From a virus, in IMG/VR virus record IMGVR_UViG_3300046485_000008, positions 1 through 43,225 of that record: a DNA stretch of 43,225 nucleotides; one strand, given 5' to 3'. Every line of letters starts with the position of its first letter. The stretch's first letter is position 1. Under the pieces are notes generated by a model. It saw only the letters and a program-made list of their open reading frames with translations. It had not been told where the DNA came from and searched no databases. This document shows positions 15,134 through 22,039 of the stretch, piece after piece. Made by a program: the position numbers and the translations under genes.

Positions 15134-15579
15134 GAGGGGATGCCGAGGTGGTCATCGCGGGGGTCCTTGCCTATGGTCTCCTCATCACGGTGGTGGGCAT
15201 CGGCTGGTCCATCACCATGGACAAGGAAGCAGAACAAGAGAACCGGAAGAACAGACTGAAGCGGCTCAGGCAGGAATGGCTCCAGGGGGCTCTGACCAGC
15301 ATCCACGACGATCTGGTGACCCAGGACAGGACCTTCCGAGCAGTGCTGAAGACAAGAAGGCAGGAGCAGGAAGACCTCTGGAACTTCAAGCTGGCACAAG
15401 CCCAGGAACTCAAACGCAAGTCCGTCCTGGAGTGCTGGGGCGGGGACATCCACCAGGAGGAAGACATGATCATCACCGAGCGCAGGGAGTCCAGACTGCT
15501 CCCCCGAATCTTCTACATCGACATCGCCGCCCTGCTGGACAGAGCCCTGCGGGGTCTGGGGTTCAGGGGGCTCCTGTGA
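15130..15579 (+). CDS. Single-TM protein with long cytoplasmic helix
   Basis: The start is GTG 15130, overlapping the previous TGA (GTGA). The 149-residue product has an N-terminal TM at about 6-27 (VVIAGVLAYGLLITVVGIGW), then about 120 charged, mainly helical residues (KEAEQENRKNRLKRLRQEW, and later RRESRLLPRIFYIDIAALL). It is coupled to the preceding TM protein and the two may form a membrane pair. The family is not recognised. Confidence 0.55.
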   Translation: MRGDAEVVIAGVLAYGLLITVVGIGWSITMDKEAEQENRKNRLKRLRQEWLQGALTSIHDDLVTQDRTFRAVLKTRRQEQEDLWNFKLAQAQELKRKSVLECWGGDIHQEEDMIITERRESRLLPRIFYIDIAALLDRALRGLGFRGLL

Positions 15580-15857
15580 TCCCCCACGAGACCATCATCA
15601 GGAATGCGATCAAGGCAGGACCCTACCCTGCCGTCCGTTCAGCCGCCCTCGCCTCCCTGGATGCACTGGCAGGGGAGAGGGCGGCCCTCGGGCTGTTCCT
15701 CTGGAAGGTGGCAGACCTCCTGGGAGTCCAGCCTGTGGGAGGGTGGCCGGATGACAGCACCGCAGGGATCGTAGAAGAACACATCACCGAAGCGGTCATA
15801 GAACTGAAGGCGAAAGCATTCCCACCCATCGAAGAACCCATCACGGAGCGCACATGA
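15576..15857 (+). CDS. Hypothetical small protein
   Basis: The start is GTG 15576, overlapping the previous TGA, with an AGGGGG site. The 93-residue product has a helical, Ala-rich first part (SAALASLDALAGERAALGLFLW) and an acidic C-terminal helix. It overlaps the ParB-like gene by 4 bases. No function can be read. Confidence 0.52.
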   Translation: MIPHETIIRNAIKAGPYPAVRSAALASLDALAGERAALGLFLWKVADLLGVQPVGGWPDDSTAGIVEEHITEAVIELKAKAFPPIEEPITERT

Positions 15858-16663
15858 GATTCCAGGATCAAGGCAAGCGGGGAGTCCTCCAGAACATAGA
15901 CCCCAGGACCATCTTGGAGGAGCCAGGATGGAACCAGAGGCAGGACACCCCTGCCCTCACAGCCCACATCCAGTCACTGGCTCAGTCCATTCGGGCTATC
16001 GGGGTTCTGGAACCCCTGACCGTCTACATCAAGGGGGAAGAGATCCGACTGGTGAACGGTCACTGCCGACTCGCCGCGGTGAAGATCCTCCTCGCAGAAG
16101 GCCAGGAGATCCTGACCGTCCCAGCCAGAGTGGAAGCCCAGACCGCCAACGATGCGGACAGGGTCCTGAGCATGGTCACCCGCAATTCAGGGAAGCCTCT
16201 GGAACCCATCGAGGTGGCGGCTGTCTTCAAGCGCCTGGAGGCTTTCGGCTGGGATGTTCATGCCATCTCTGCGAAGTCGGGCTACTCGGAGAACAGAGTG
16301 CTGGAACTCCTCAGGCTGAATGCGGCGCCAGAGGTGGTCAAGGAGATGATCCACAAGGGGGAGGTGAGTGCCAGCACAGCGGCGAAGGTGATCAGCCAGC
16401 ATGGGGCAGAGAAGGCGACCCCCATCCTGGTCCAGGCCGTCAAGACGGCGAAAGCGGACGGGAAAACGAAGGCAAGCGGGAAACACCTCCCACCCAAGCC
16501 AGCCAAGAAGCCCGTCACCCCACTCCTGACTCTGGCCGTGACCCAGGAAGCAGAGGAGGCGATCCTGGAGGAGGCGTGGAACCGCTTCAAGTCTCACCAC
16601 AGTGACCAGTTCAGCCCCACGATGATGGCCGCCTTCAAAGCCTCCATTCTCGGGAGGTCCTGA
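15854..16663 (+). CDS. ParB/Spo0J-like DNA-binding protein
   Basis: A 269-residue protein. The N-terminal ParB domain has SIRAIGVLEPLTVYI and VNGHCRLAAVKIL (the position of the nucleotide-binding ParB box), then a helix-turn-helix with AKSGYSENRVLELLRLN and VSASTAAKVI. A Lys/Pro-rich linker leads to a helical tail. ParB-type proteins are CTP-binding DNA clamps; phage relatives act in partition, in transcription control or next to DNA-modification genes. No ParA is in the window, so plasmid-type partition is unlikely. It heads the run of cysteine-rich genes before the methyltransferases. Confidence 0.78.
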   Translation: MRFQDQGKRGVLQNIDPRTILEEPGWNQRQDTPALTAHIQSLAQSIRAIGVLEPLTVYIKGEEIRLVNGHCRLAAVKILLAEGQEILTVPARVEAQTANDADRVLSMVTRNSGKPLEPIEVAAVFKRLEAFGWDVHAISAKSGYSENRVLELLRLNAAPEVVKEMIHKGEVSASTAAKVISQHGAEKATPILVQAVKTAKADGKTKASGKHLPPKPAKKPVTPLLTLAVTQEAEEAILEEAWNRFKSHHSDQFSPTMMAAFKASILGRS

Positions 16664-17046
16664 TGTCTGCCCTGATCTTTCATCCCCAGCATGGGGTGAA
16701 CCCCTCCCTGCCGGTCTGTGCCTTCTGTGGACAGCCCACAGGGGAGATCCTTCTCCTGGGCTATAACCGAGGCAAGGAAGCCAAGCATCTAGCGATCTAC
16801 AATCCGCACCAGCCCTGCAAGGCGTGCGCCGAAAAGATGTCCTACGGGATCACCTTCATCGAGGCGATCCCCCACCCTGACCATGACTGGGTGCCAGGAG
16901 CGTGGATCGTCATCAAGGAGGAGTCCAATCTGGTCCAGAGCATCGAGCCCAAGGAACTGAAGGACCACATCCTGAAGGCACGACAGGCTCTGGTTCCCCC
17001 TGCCGACTGGGACGAGATCGGTCTGCCCAGGGAGGACAAGGGATGA
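16663..17046 (+). CDS. Zinc-finger-like protein with two CxxC motifs
   Basis: A 127-residue protein that overlaps the ParB-like stop (TGATG). CAFC (about 19-22) and CKAC (about 52-55) probably form one treble-clef or ribbon-type zinc site. The rest includes GYNRGKEAKHLAIYNPHQ and a C-terminal helix SIEPKELKDHILKARQAL. It is the first of four consecutive cysteine-rich genes. The function is unknown. Confidence 0.6.
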   Translation: MSALIFHPQHGVNPSLPVCAFCGQPTGEILLLGYNRGKEAKHLAIYNPHQPCKACAEKMSYGITFIEAIPHPDHDWVPGAWIVIKEESNLVQSIEPKELKDHILKARQALVPPADWDEIGLPREDKG

Positions 17047-17456
17047 GTGAGAACCTGTGCGGGTCCTGCCTCCTCTGTTGCAAGGTGATGGAGGTCCCCG
17101 AAATTGCGAAGCTGTCCTGCAAAATGTGCGACCACGCAGAACCAGGGGCTGGGTGCCAGATCTACTCAGCCCGACCTGAGTCCTGCCGTGAGTTCGAATG
17201 CCTCTGGCTTCAGACCCAGAAGGACCCCGTGGCGAAGTTCCCAGAGTCCCTTCGTCCAGATCACTGTCATGTGGTCCTGACCACCACCGAGGACGGGGAA
17301 GTCCTCCTGGCTCATGTGGACCCATCCTACCCAGACGCATATCAGCAGGGCGGCCTGGGCTCCTTGATCGAGTCATTCCGCATGAAGAGGGAAGCTGTGG
17401 TCGTGGTCACCGGGAAGAAGCGGAAGATCCTCACCATCCGAGAGAGGTCTCTATGA
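17043..17456 (+). CDS. YkgJ-type zinc/iron-chelating domain protein
   Basis: The ATG at 17043 overlaps the previous stop; upstream in-frame starts lie inside the preceding gene. The 137-residue product starts with CGSCLLCCKVMEV and continues with CKMC, GCQIYSARPESCREFEC, matching the CxxCxxCC and Cx(n)C spacing of the YkgJ/FliB (zinc- or iron-chelating) domain. Some relatives are flagellin lysine methylases; phage members are uncharacterised. The second half is a small alpha/beta part without a known motif. A modification or redox role is possible but not shown. Confidence 0.7.
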   Translation: MSENLCGSCLLCCKVMEVPEIAKLSCKMCDHAEPGAGCQIYSARPESCREFECLWLQTQKDPVAKFPESLRPDHCHVVLTTTEDGEVLLAHVDPSYPDAYQQGGLGSLIESFRMKREAVVVVTGKKRKILTIRERSL

Positions 17457-17851
17457 ACGAGTTCGAAAGTCGGGGGCTCATCCTGTCCCCATCTCACCTC
17501 ACCCCCTCAATGGCTGCCCGAATTCTCGGCGTGACCCCTTCAGCAGTGCTGGGCAGGATGAAGCGGGGCACCCTCCCAGTGGAGACGCACTGGGGCGTGA
17601 AGCTGATCCCCGCCCATGCCCTGATGACTGCCCTGGATCTGAAGACCGAAGGGAATGCGAAGGCGATCATGGACCTGAAGGGCAAGGGCTACACCTTCCA
17701 GAAGGTGAGCAAGTGCCGAGCCTGTGGGGAGAAGATCCTCTGGGCACTGACACCCAAGGGGAAGCGGATGCCCTTCAATGCAGGGACCGACAAGCCTCAC
17801 TGGGACACATGCCAGAAGACGCACAGGGCTGATCCCAAAGGGAGACCATGA
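17453..17851 (+). CDS. Helix-turn-helix protein with C-terminal zinc ribbon
   Basis: The ATG at 17453 overlaps the previous stop. The 132 residues have an excisionase/MerR-like helix-turn-helix at about 20-50 (LTPSMAARILGVTPSAVLGR, then a wing GTLPVETHWGVKLI) and a C-terminal metal site with CRACGEKILWALTPKG and HWDTC. DNA binding is likely. It could be an excisionase-type or transcription factor, but the absence of an integrase favours regulation. Confidence 0.65.
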   Translation: MNEFESRGLILSPSHLTPSMAARILGVTPSAVLGRMKRGTLPVETHWGVKLIPAHALMTALDLKTEGNAKAIMDLKGKGYTFQKVSKCRACGEKILWALTPKGKRMPFNAGTDKPHWDTCQKTHRADPKGRP

Positions 17852-18180
17852 TGGGACTCTTCGGCTGGGATCTCCCTCCAGGATGCAGGGCTTGTGATCT
17901 CCCAGGGGGTGAGCCAGATCCCCCCTGTGAGATCTGCGGGAAGGATGTGGACTCCTGCATCTGCCCCGAGTGCCCTGTCTGCTTCCAGCAGGGGGCTCCC
18001 GAATGCTATAACCCGAACCCGACCATCTGTGACAAGGGCACGGACCTGGCCCTCTGCGATCACCCGTCTGGGGCTCACTGTTCACTGGTCAGGACTCAAG
18101 CGCAGATTGATTCCCTCGCACAAGCCGAGGCAGAGTGGAAGGACATGGGGAGCGACCATGACGGCTACGATGAAGCATAG
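17848..18180 (+). CDS. Cysteine-rich protein (12 Cys in 110 residues)
   Basis: It starts at ATG 17848 (a second ATG follows directly), overlapping the previous stop. Twelve cysteines occur in CRAC, CEICG, CICPECPVC and later single positions, enough for three metal sites. An acidic tail rich in Asp and Glu follows. The sequence resembles stacked zinc ribbons without a recognised family. Its last bases overlap the next gene. Confidence 0.6.
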   Translation: MMGLFGWDLPPGCRACDLPGGEPDPPCEICGKDVDSCICPECPVCFQQGAPECYNPNPTICDKGTDLALCDHPSGAHCSLVRTQAQIDSLAQAEAEWKDMGSDHDGYDEA

Positions 18181-18394
18181 ATACGCACTGGTCCCTCTCC
18201 GACTCATGGAGAGATTCCAGATCAAGACCGACCCCGACTCCTTCATCTCGCAGGAGGTGGGGGACGAGGAGGTGGATGCCCTGCTGGATCAGGGATACCT
18301 ATGGGTCCGCACTGAAGGGGGGTTCGCCCTCCTTGAACTCGTCCTGGACCCCTCTGCCGTCGTTCTGGATGCCCTCCAGATCTCCAAGCCATGA
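18158..18394 (+). CDS. Hypothetical small protein
   Basis: The ATG at 18158 is chosen for its GGGGAG site; ATG 18170 is an alternative. The 78-residue product has RYALVPLRLMERFQI and an acidic region with DEEVDALLDQGYLWVRTEGG, ending in a hydrophobic helix. No family is recognised. It overlaps the methyltransferase start by 4 bases. Confidence 0.52.
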   Translation: MTATMKHRYALVPLRLMERFQIKTDPDSFISQEVGDEEVDALLDQGYLWVRTEGGFALLELVLDPSAVVLDALQISKP

Positions 18395-19572
18395 ACCAGG
18401 AGCCCCATGTACCACTTCGCGAGATGCACCTCTTCTCAGGGGCTGGGGGAGGAATCCTCGGTGGGCTCCTTCTCGGGCATGTTCCAGTCTGCGCCATCGA
18501 ACTGGAGGAACACTGTCGGGAGGCTCTGCTCCAGCGTCAAAGGGATGGAGTCCTCCCCTGGTTCCCCATCTGGGATGATGTCCGAACCTTTGACGGAAGA
18601 CCCTGGCGAGGAAGAGTGGACATCTGTGCAGGAGGATGGCCGTGCCAGGACATTTCAGTCGCAGGACTGGGCGAAGGGCTTGATGGAGAACGCTCTGGAC
18701 TCTGGGATCATTTCGCAAGGATTATTGGCGAGATACGACCCCAGATCGTATTCCTGGAAAATTCCCCAGCCCTCACTTCTCGGGGGCTGGGAAGAGTTCT
18801 CGGAGACTTGGCCGAGATGGGGTATCTGGGGGTTCACGGGGTACTGGGCGCAGACGATGCAGGGGCTCCCCATGTCAGGAAGCGGATGTGGATTCTGGCC
18901 TACACCCGTGTCTTCGGATGTGGGAGCGAGGAAGAAGAGATACGCCCAGGGCGGGATGCCCCTGAGCCTAGCCGCCCAGATCTGGCCGACCCCGACATGC
19001 AACATGATCAGCGGGGGTCCGAATCACTCCTCCCCACAGGTCCTGGCGGGGAAGCATGGGATCAATCTGCACGGGGCAGTGATCTCCTGGTCCACCCCGA
19101 AAGCCAGGGACTACCGAAGCCCCAGAGCCAAGGAACCAGACAGCAGGAACAGCCCAGACCTGAATGTTCAGGTGTTCCTGGAGGACGGCCGGCCGAGTGG
19201 TGGGATGTTGAACCCCCTCTGGGTCGCATGGCTGATGGGGTGGCCGCCAGGGTGGGAAGACTCCGAGCCCTTGGGAACGGGCAGGTTCCAGCAGTGGTGC
19301 GACTTGCATGGCATGTCCTGCACGAACGAATGAAACAGACAAGCCATGACAAGTGCCCGATCCTATTCAGGGAGCCTGAACCATCACCCCAGGAACGGCG
19401 CGGCCCCGCACCTCCTGTCCAGAAGGAGCCTGACCGTGAAAAGCCAACTGGTCCCATATCTGTGTTGCTTTGGCTTGGGCATCATCGCCAGAGAATGGCT
19501 TGCCTTAATCCGAATCGCCTTGAAATACATCAGACCGTAACTGTCCACAAGGAGGCACCATGGCTGGGCTGA
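18391..19572 (+). CDS. DNA (cytosine-5) methyltransferase
   Basis: A 393-residue reading frame with the C5-methyltransferase motifs in order: I FSGAGG (15-20), IV GGWPCQD with catalytic Cys85, VI ENS (123-125, ENV in most), VIII RKRMWI (163-168) and IX/X GRLRALGNGQVPAVV (about 303-317). It transfers a methyl group from SAM to carbon 5 of cytosine in phage DNA, usually for protection or as a first step to further modification. The region after motif VIII is low in complexity, and the same DNA encodes a second conserved-looking protein in another frame. The last 80 or so residues run into a compositionally different cassette and may be an artefact of its insertion. The start has no clear ribosome site and relies on coupling (ATGA). 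Confidence 0.85.
   Translation: MNQEPHVPLREMHLFSGAGGGILGGLLLGHVPVCAIELEEHCREALLQRQRDGVLPWFPIWDDVRTFDGRPWRGRVDICAGGWPCQDISVAGLGEGLDGERSGLWDHFARIIGEIRPQIVFLENSPALTSRGLGRVLGDLAEMGYLGVHGVLGADDAGAPHVRKRMWILAYTRVFGCGSEEEEIRPGRDAPEPSRPDLADPDMQHDQRGSESLLPTGPGGEAWDQSARGSDLLVHPESQGLPKPQSQGTRQQEQPRPECSGVPGGRPAEWWDVEPPLGRMADGVAARVGRLRALGNGQVPAVVRLAWHVLHERMKQTSHDKCPILFREPEPSPQERRGPAPPVQKEPDREKPTGPISVLLWLGHHRQRMACLNPNRLEIHQTVTVHKEAPWLG
18407..19333 (+). CDS. Overlapping second protein in the methyltransferase gene
   Basis: A 308-residue frame, +1 relative to the methyltransferase, open across nearly its whole length. Its ATG has a perfect AGGAG four bases upstream, better than the site of the methyltransferase itself. 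It contains ARYDPRSYSWKIPQPSLLGG, FSETWPRWG, two WPTP motifs, LAGKHGINLHGAV, STPKARDYRS and LNPLWVAWLMGWPPGW. I recognise this order from phage proteins usually annotated as methyltransferase-related and from C-terminal parts of other phage cytosine methyltransferases. Conserved motifs in both frames argue for real dual coding. The function is unknown; a target-recognition or partner subunit is inferred. Confidence 0.6.
   Translation: MYHFARCTSSQGLGEESSVGSFSGMFQSAPSNWRNTVGRLCSSVKGMESSPGSPSGMMSEPLTEDPGEEEWTSVQEDGRARTFQSQDWAKGLMENALDSGIISQGLLARYDPRSYSWKIPQPSLLGGWEEFSETWPRWGIWGFTGYWAQTMQGLPMSGSGCGFWPTPVSSDVGARKKRYAQGGMPLSLAAQIWPTPTCNMISGGPNHSSPQVLAGKHGINLHGAVISWSTPKARDYRSPRAKEPDSRNSPDLNVQVFLEDGRPSGGMLNPLWVAWLMGWPPGWEDSEPLGTGRFQQWCDLHGMSCTNE
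19436..19540 (+). CDS. Small membrane protein candidate, first gene of the foreign-looking cassette
   Basis: A 34-residue product from GTG 19436 behind TGTCCAGAAGGAGCC, the leader type shared by the next five genes. It is hydrophobic (PYLCCFGLGIIAREWLALIRI) and ends in a basic KYIRP. It lies inside the C-terminal extension of the methyltransferase frame. The shared leader is the main support. Confidence 0.4.
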   Translation: MKSQLVPYLCCFGLGIIAREWLALIRIALKYIRP

Positions 19573-19739
19573 GGCACGATGCTAAAGTTTGCCGCGATCA
19601 TGCGAAGTCAGAACTGATCCGCCATTCGCTGGGGATCTTGACGCCTGAAGAACAAGCCGACAAAGACCGGCGCGACGAAGAAAAGCGCATCGCCGCCGCG
19701 AAACTCGCCACCAAGGGCAACGCCCTTTTCCCTGAATAG
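19560..19739 (+). CDS. Small basic/acidic helical protein, 59 residues
   Basis: The ATG at 19560 lies behind TGTCCACAAGGAGGCACC. The product is highly charged (TPEEQADKDRRDEEKRIAAA) and helical, ending GNALFPE. Its codon use (CGC and CGG for Arg) differs from the surrounding phage genes, although R5 is AGG. No family is recognised. It is supported by a strong ribosome site and the cassette pattern. Confidence 0.55.
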   Translation: MAGLRHDAKVCRDHAKSELIRHSLGILTPEEQADKDRRDEEKRIAAAKLATKGNALFPE

Positions 19740-19760
19740 CTTTTGTCCAGGAGATACCCA

Positions 19761-19922
19761 ATGGATTACGACTTCATCACCGACCTTGAGGACACGCTCT
19801 CCAGCTTCCCCGGCTTGGAGGACATCACCCGCCGCCATTGCACCCCCGCAGGGGATACCGGTTTGATCGTCATCACCCTTGAGAACGCGCGGAAGTACAC
19901 CCTGTCCTTTGAACCCGCTTGA
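19761..19922 (+). CDS. Small hypothetical protein, 53 residues
   Basis: The ATG at 19761 follows TGTCCAGGAGATACCCA. The product begins MDYDFITDLEDTL and has a short C-terminal beta hairpin (GLIVITLENARKYTLSF), suggesting a small compact domain. No family is recognised. It carries the cassette leader and a codon use without AGG or AGA arginines. Confidence 0.52.
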   Translation: MDYDFITDLEDTLSSFPGLEDITRRHCTPAGDTGLIVITLENARKYTLSFEPA

Positions 19923-19944
19923 TCTTGTCCAGGAAGGAGCCTCA

Positions 19945-20529
19945 GTGAAGTTCTCAACCATCGTTTCCGATCCACCCTGGGCCTACAATGCCCCGGCCCA
20001 ATTCGGATGCACCCTGGAACACCGTCCCAACCGGGACAAGACCAAGGGATGCCTGGGCGCTGGCTCCAGTTCCCGCTATGGGTCCATGACCATGCCCGAA
20101 TTGAAGGCACTCAAGGTCGAGGATCTGGCCGAGCCCAATGCGCACCTTTACCTCTGGACCACCAATTCATTCATGGTCGAAGCTCACGATCTAGCCCGAG
20201 CGTGGGGATTCGACCCCAAGACCATCATCACCTGGACGAAGTATCGCCATGAGGACGGCCAGCCCTCAATGAAGATGGGCTATTACTACCGAGGGGCCAT
20301 GGAGCATTGTCTGTTCTGTGTCCGTGGATCGCTCCGATTGATGGGTCCAGCGGCTTCCACGGCACTACTCCTACCCCGCCGACCACACAGCGAAAAGCCT
20401 CCCGAGTTCTACGAAATGGTTGAGTCGCAAAGCCCCGGCCCCTACCTGGAAATGTTCTCCCGGCGTAAGCGGTTCGGCTGGTCTGCCTGGGGCAACGAGT
20501 TCAACCCCGATATTCAACTCGGCGCTTAA
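19945..20529 (+). CDS. MT-A70 family N6-adenine methyltransferase
   Basis: A 194-residue protein from GTG 19945, preceded by TGTCCAGGAAGGAGCC. The catalytic motif DPPW lies at 9-12, in STIVSDPPWAYNAP. It is followed by HLYLWTTNSFMVEAHDLARAWGFDPKTIITW-like alternating strands and helices and by RPHSEKP, the usual late motif of MT-A70 phage enzymes. The final motif LEMFSRRKRFGWSAWGNE also fits. It would methylate N6 of adenine in phage DNA. It sits in the cassette with a different leader and codon use, so it may have been acquired separately from the cytosine methyltransferase upstream. Confidence 0.85.
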   Translation: MKFSTIVSDPPWAYNAPAQFGCTLEHRPNRDKTKGCLGAGSSSRYGSMTMPELKALKVEDLAEPNAHLYLWTTNSFMVEAHDLARAWGFDPKTIITWTKYRHEDGQPSMKMGYYYRGAMEHCLFCVRGSLRLMGPAASTALLLPRRPHSEKPPEFYEMVESQSPGPYLEMFSRRKRFGWSAWGNEFNPDIQLGA

Positions 20530-20555
20530 CCGCCAATGTCCAGAACGAGGAACCA

Positions 20556-20771
20556 ATGACCTCATTCCATTGTCCCAACTGCTCACGGATCTGGAGCCAG
20601 GGCGTGACCCGCGACCACCAGGAAACTTGGTGCTGGGTCTGCCAGGGCAACGCTCACCAGACGACCACCGAGGAACGCGACCTCTACCGCGACAGCCTCA
20701 AGCAAATCATGGGCGTCTGCGATCCCAGCACCATGCCATACCGAATCGCCCGTGAAGCCCTGAAACCGTAA
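20556..20771 (+). CDS. Small zinc-ribbon protein
   Basis: A 71-residue protein behind TGTCCAGAACGAGGAACCA. CPNC (about 6-9) and CWVC (about 26-29) form a ribbon-type zinc site (HCPNCSRIWSQG, ETWCWVCQG), followed by a helical C-terminus. It follows the MT-A70 gene with the same leader and may act with it. There is no recognised family beyond the ribbon. Confidence 0.6.
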   Translation: MTSFHCPNCSRIWSQGVTRDHQETWCWVCQGNAHQTTTEERDLYRDSLKQIMGVCDPSTMPYRIAREALKP

Positions 20772-20797
20772 CTGTCCATCAGCCAGGGGGGGAAGCC

Positions 20798-21253
20798 TTG
20801 ATCAAGTGCGCCAGACATGGATGTAGGAGGGAGCCTGTGGAGGGTCTTCCTCACTGCCAGAGGTGCCACGATAGTCGTGAGAAGAGGCTCCAGGCCGCCA
20901 GGACCGAACTCCGAAGGCTCAGGCCGACCCCCAGACGCAAGGGCAAGCCCACCCCCAGGATCAAGCCAGACAGGGTGGAGGACCCCGAGTGGCTGGACAG
21001 GGTCCGAGACCTCCCCTGTTGCATCTGTGGGCAAGCCCCGCCCAGCGAGGCTCACCACCTCAGGGGAGTGGAGGTGGGCACAGGGAAGAAAGCAGGGGAC
21101 CACTCCACCATCCCCCTCTGTCTGGACCACCACAGGACAGGACGCATGGGCATCGCCTTCCATGCGGGTCCAAGGATCTGGGAAGCGGCATTCGGCACCC
21201 AGAAGGAACACCTCCAGGACACCCTCCTCGCACTGGAGCCTGAAAAAGCCTAA
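20798..21253 (+). CDS. Ref-like HNH nuclease
   Basis: A 151-residue protein starting at TTG 20798 behind AGGGGGGGAAG. An N-terminal CxxxxC...CQRC zinc site is followed by a basic hinge (RRLRPTPRRKGKPTPRIK). The HNH-like core has CCICG (74-78), EAHHLRGVE, KKAGDHSTIPLCLDHHRTG and IWEAAFGTQ. The sequence matches phage Ref (RecA-dependent nuclease) proteins, which cut at RecA filaments. It also carries the TGTCCA element, but farther away (19 bases). Its codon use returns to the phage average (AGG-rich). It may assist recombination or head packaging. Confidence 0.75.
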   Translation: MIKCARHGCRREPVEGLPHCQRCHDSREKRLQAARTELRRLRPTPRRKGKPTPRIKPDRVEDPEWLDRVRDLPCCICGQAPPSEAHHLRGVEVGTGKKAGDHSTIPLCLDHHRTGRMGIAFHAGPRIWEAAFGTQKEHLQDTLLALEPEKA

Positions 21254-21274
21254 ACTCCCCGCAAGGGGGGCGAC

Positions 21275-22039
21275 ATGGACATCAGGTTCGACATAGACAC
21301 ACGAGCCCTCTTGGATCGCCTCTCTGCTGCCGTGGGAGGCGATCTTGCGAAAGCCACTTCCATCGCCCTGACGAACACAGCCAAGATCGCACGGTCGAAT
21401 GTTCAGGCAGAGATGCGAAGGGTCTTCGACAGACCCAAGGACTACACCATCAATTCGGTGTGGATTGAAGCCAGCACCCGCACGAAGCTGTTCGCATTCG
21501 TCCGCATCGCAGACAGATCTGGCTCCAAGTCCATCCCAGCGTCCAAGTATCTCCAGCCAGAGATCGAGGGAGGCACCCGCAGATCCAAAGCACTGGAGCT
21601 CGCTGTCCTCCAGATCGCGGCACAGCAGAAGGTGGTCCATCTGAAGGGCGTGCTGTCTGGGGATGTTCAGTTCGTGCCAGGGCAAGGGGCAAAGCTGGAC
21701 GCATACGGGAACATGAGCCGTCCATTTTCGAACCAGATGCTGTCGGGCCTACGAGCCTGGACTGCTGAAGGCTTCAGTGCGAATGAGACAACGAAGTCCA
21801 AGAAGCGGAAGCGGAAGGGTGCATCCACGGGCTTCTTCATCGGGCTGATCAAAGGGACCTTCGGGGTCTTCCAAAGGTTCCAGGGTGGAGCAGTGCGCCC
21901 TGTCTTCGTGGCTGTGCGGAAGCCTCACTATCGGGTGCGCCTCAGGTTCAACGAGGTGATCAGGAACACATGGGAAGACGAGTTCCCTGATCAGTTCAAC
22001 AGAGCCGTGAGCCTAATCCTGCTCAAGAGACAGGGATGA
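21275..22039 (+). CDS. Conserved phage protein of unknown function
   Basis: A 254-residue basic protein. The segment ATSIALTNTAKIARSNVQ resembles minor-tail-Z or head-tail joining proteins, and FVPGQGAKLDAYGNMSR is a motif I have seen in several phage proteins encoded close to packaging genes. A Lys/Arg-rich loop (about 173-184) follows. A hairpin CCCCGCAAGGGG directly before the ATG could control its translation. It lies upstream of the packaging genes, so it is probably a virion or morphogenesis protein. The family is not certain. Confidence 0.62.
   Translation: MDIRFDIDTRALLDRLSAAVGGDLAKATSIALTNTAKIARSNVQAEMRRVFDRPKDYTINSVWIEASTRTKLFAFVRIADRSGSKSIPASKYLQPEIEGGTRRSKALELAVLQIAAQQKVVHLKGVLSGDVQFVPGQGAKLDAYGNMSRPFSNQMLSGLRAWTAEGFSANETTKSKKRKRKGASTGFFIGLIKGTFGVFQRFQGGAVRPVFVAVRKPHYRVRLRFNEVIRNTWEDEFPDQFNRAVSLILLKRQG

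Noticed and set aside
15854-16663. Plasmid-like partition system
   Set aside because: ParB-like protein without a ParA ATPase and without parS-type repeats nearby.
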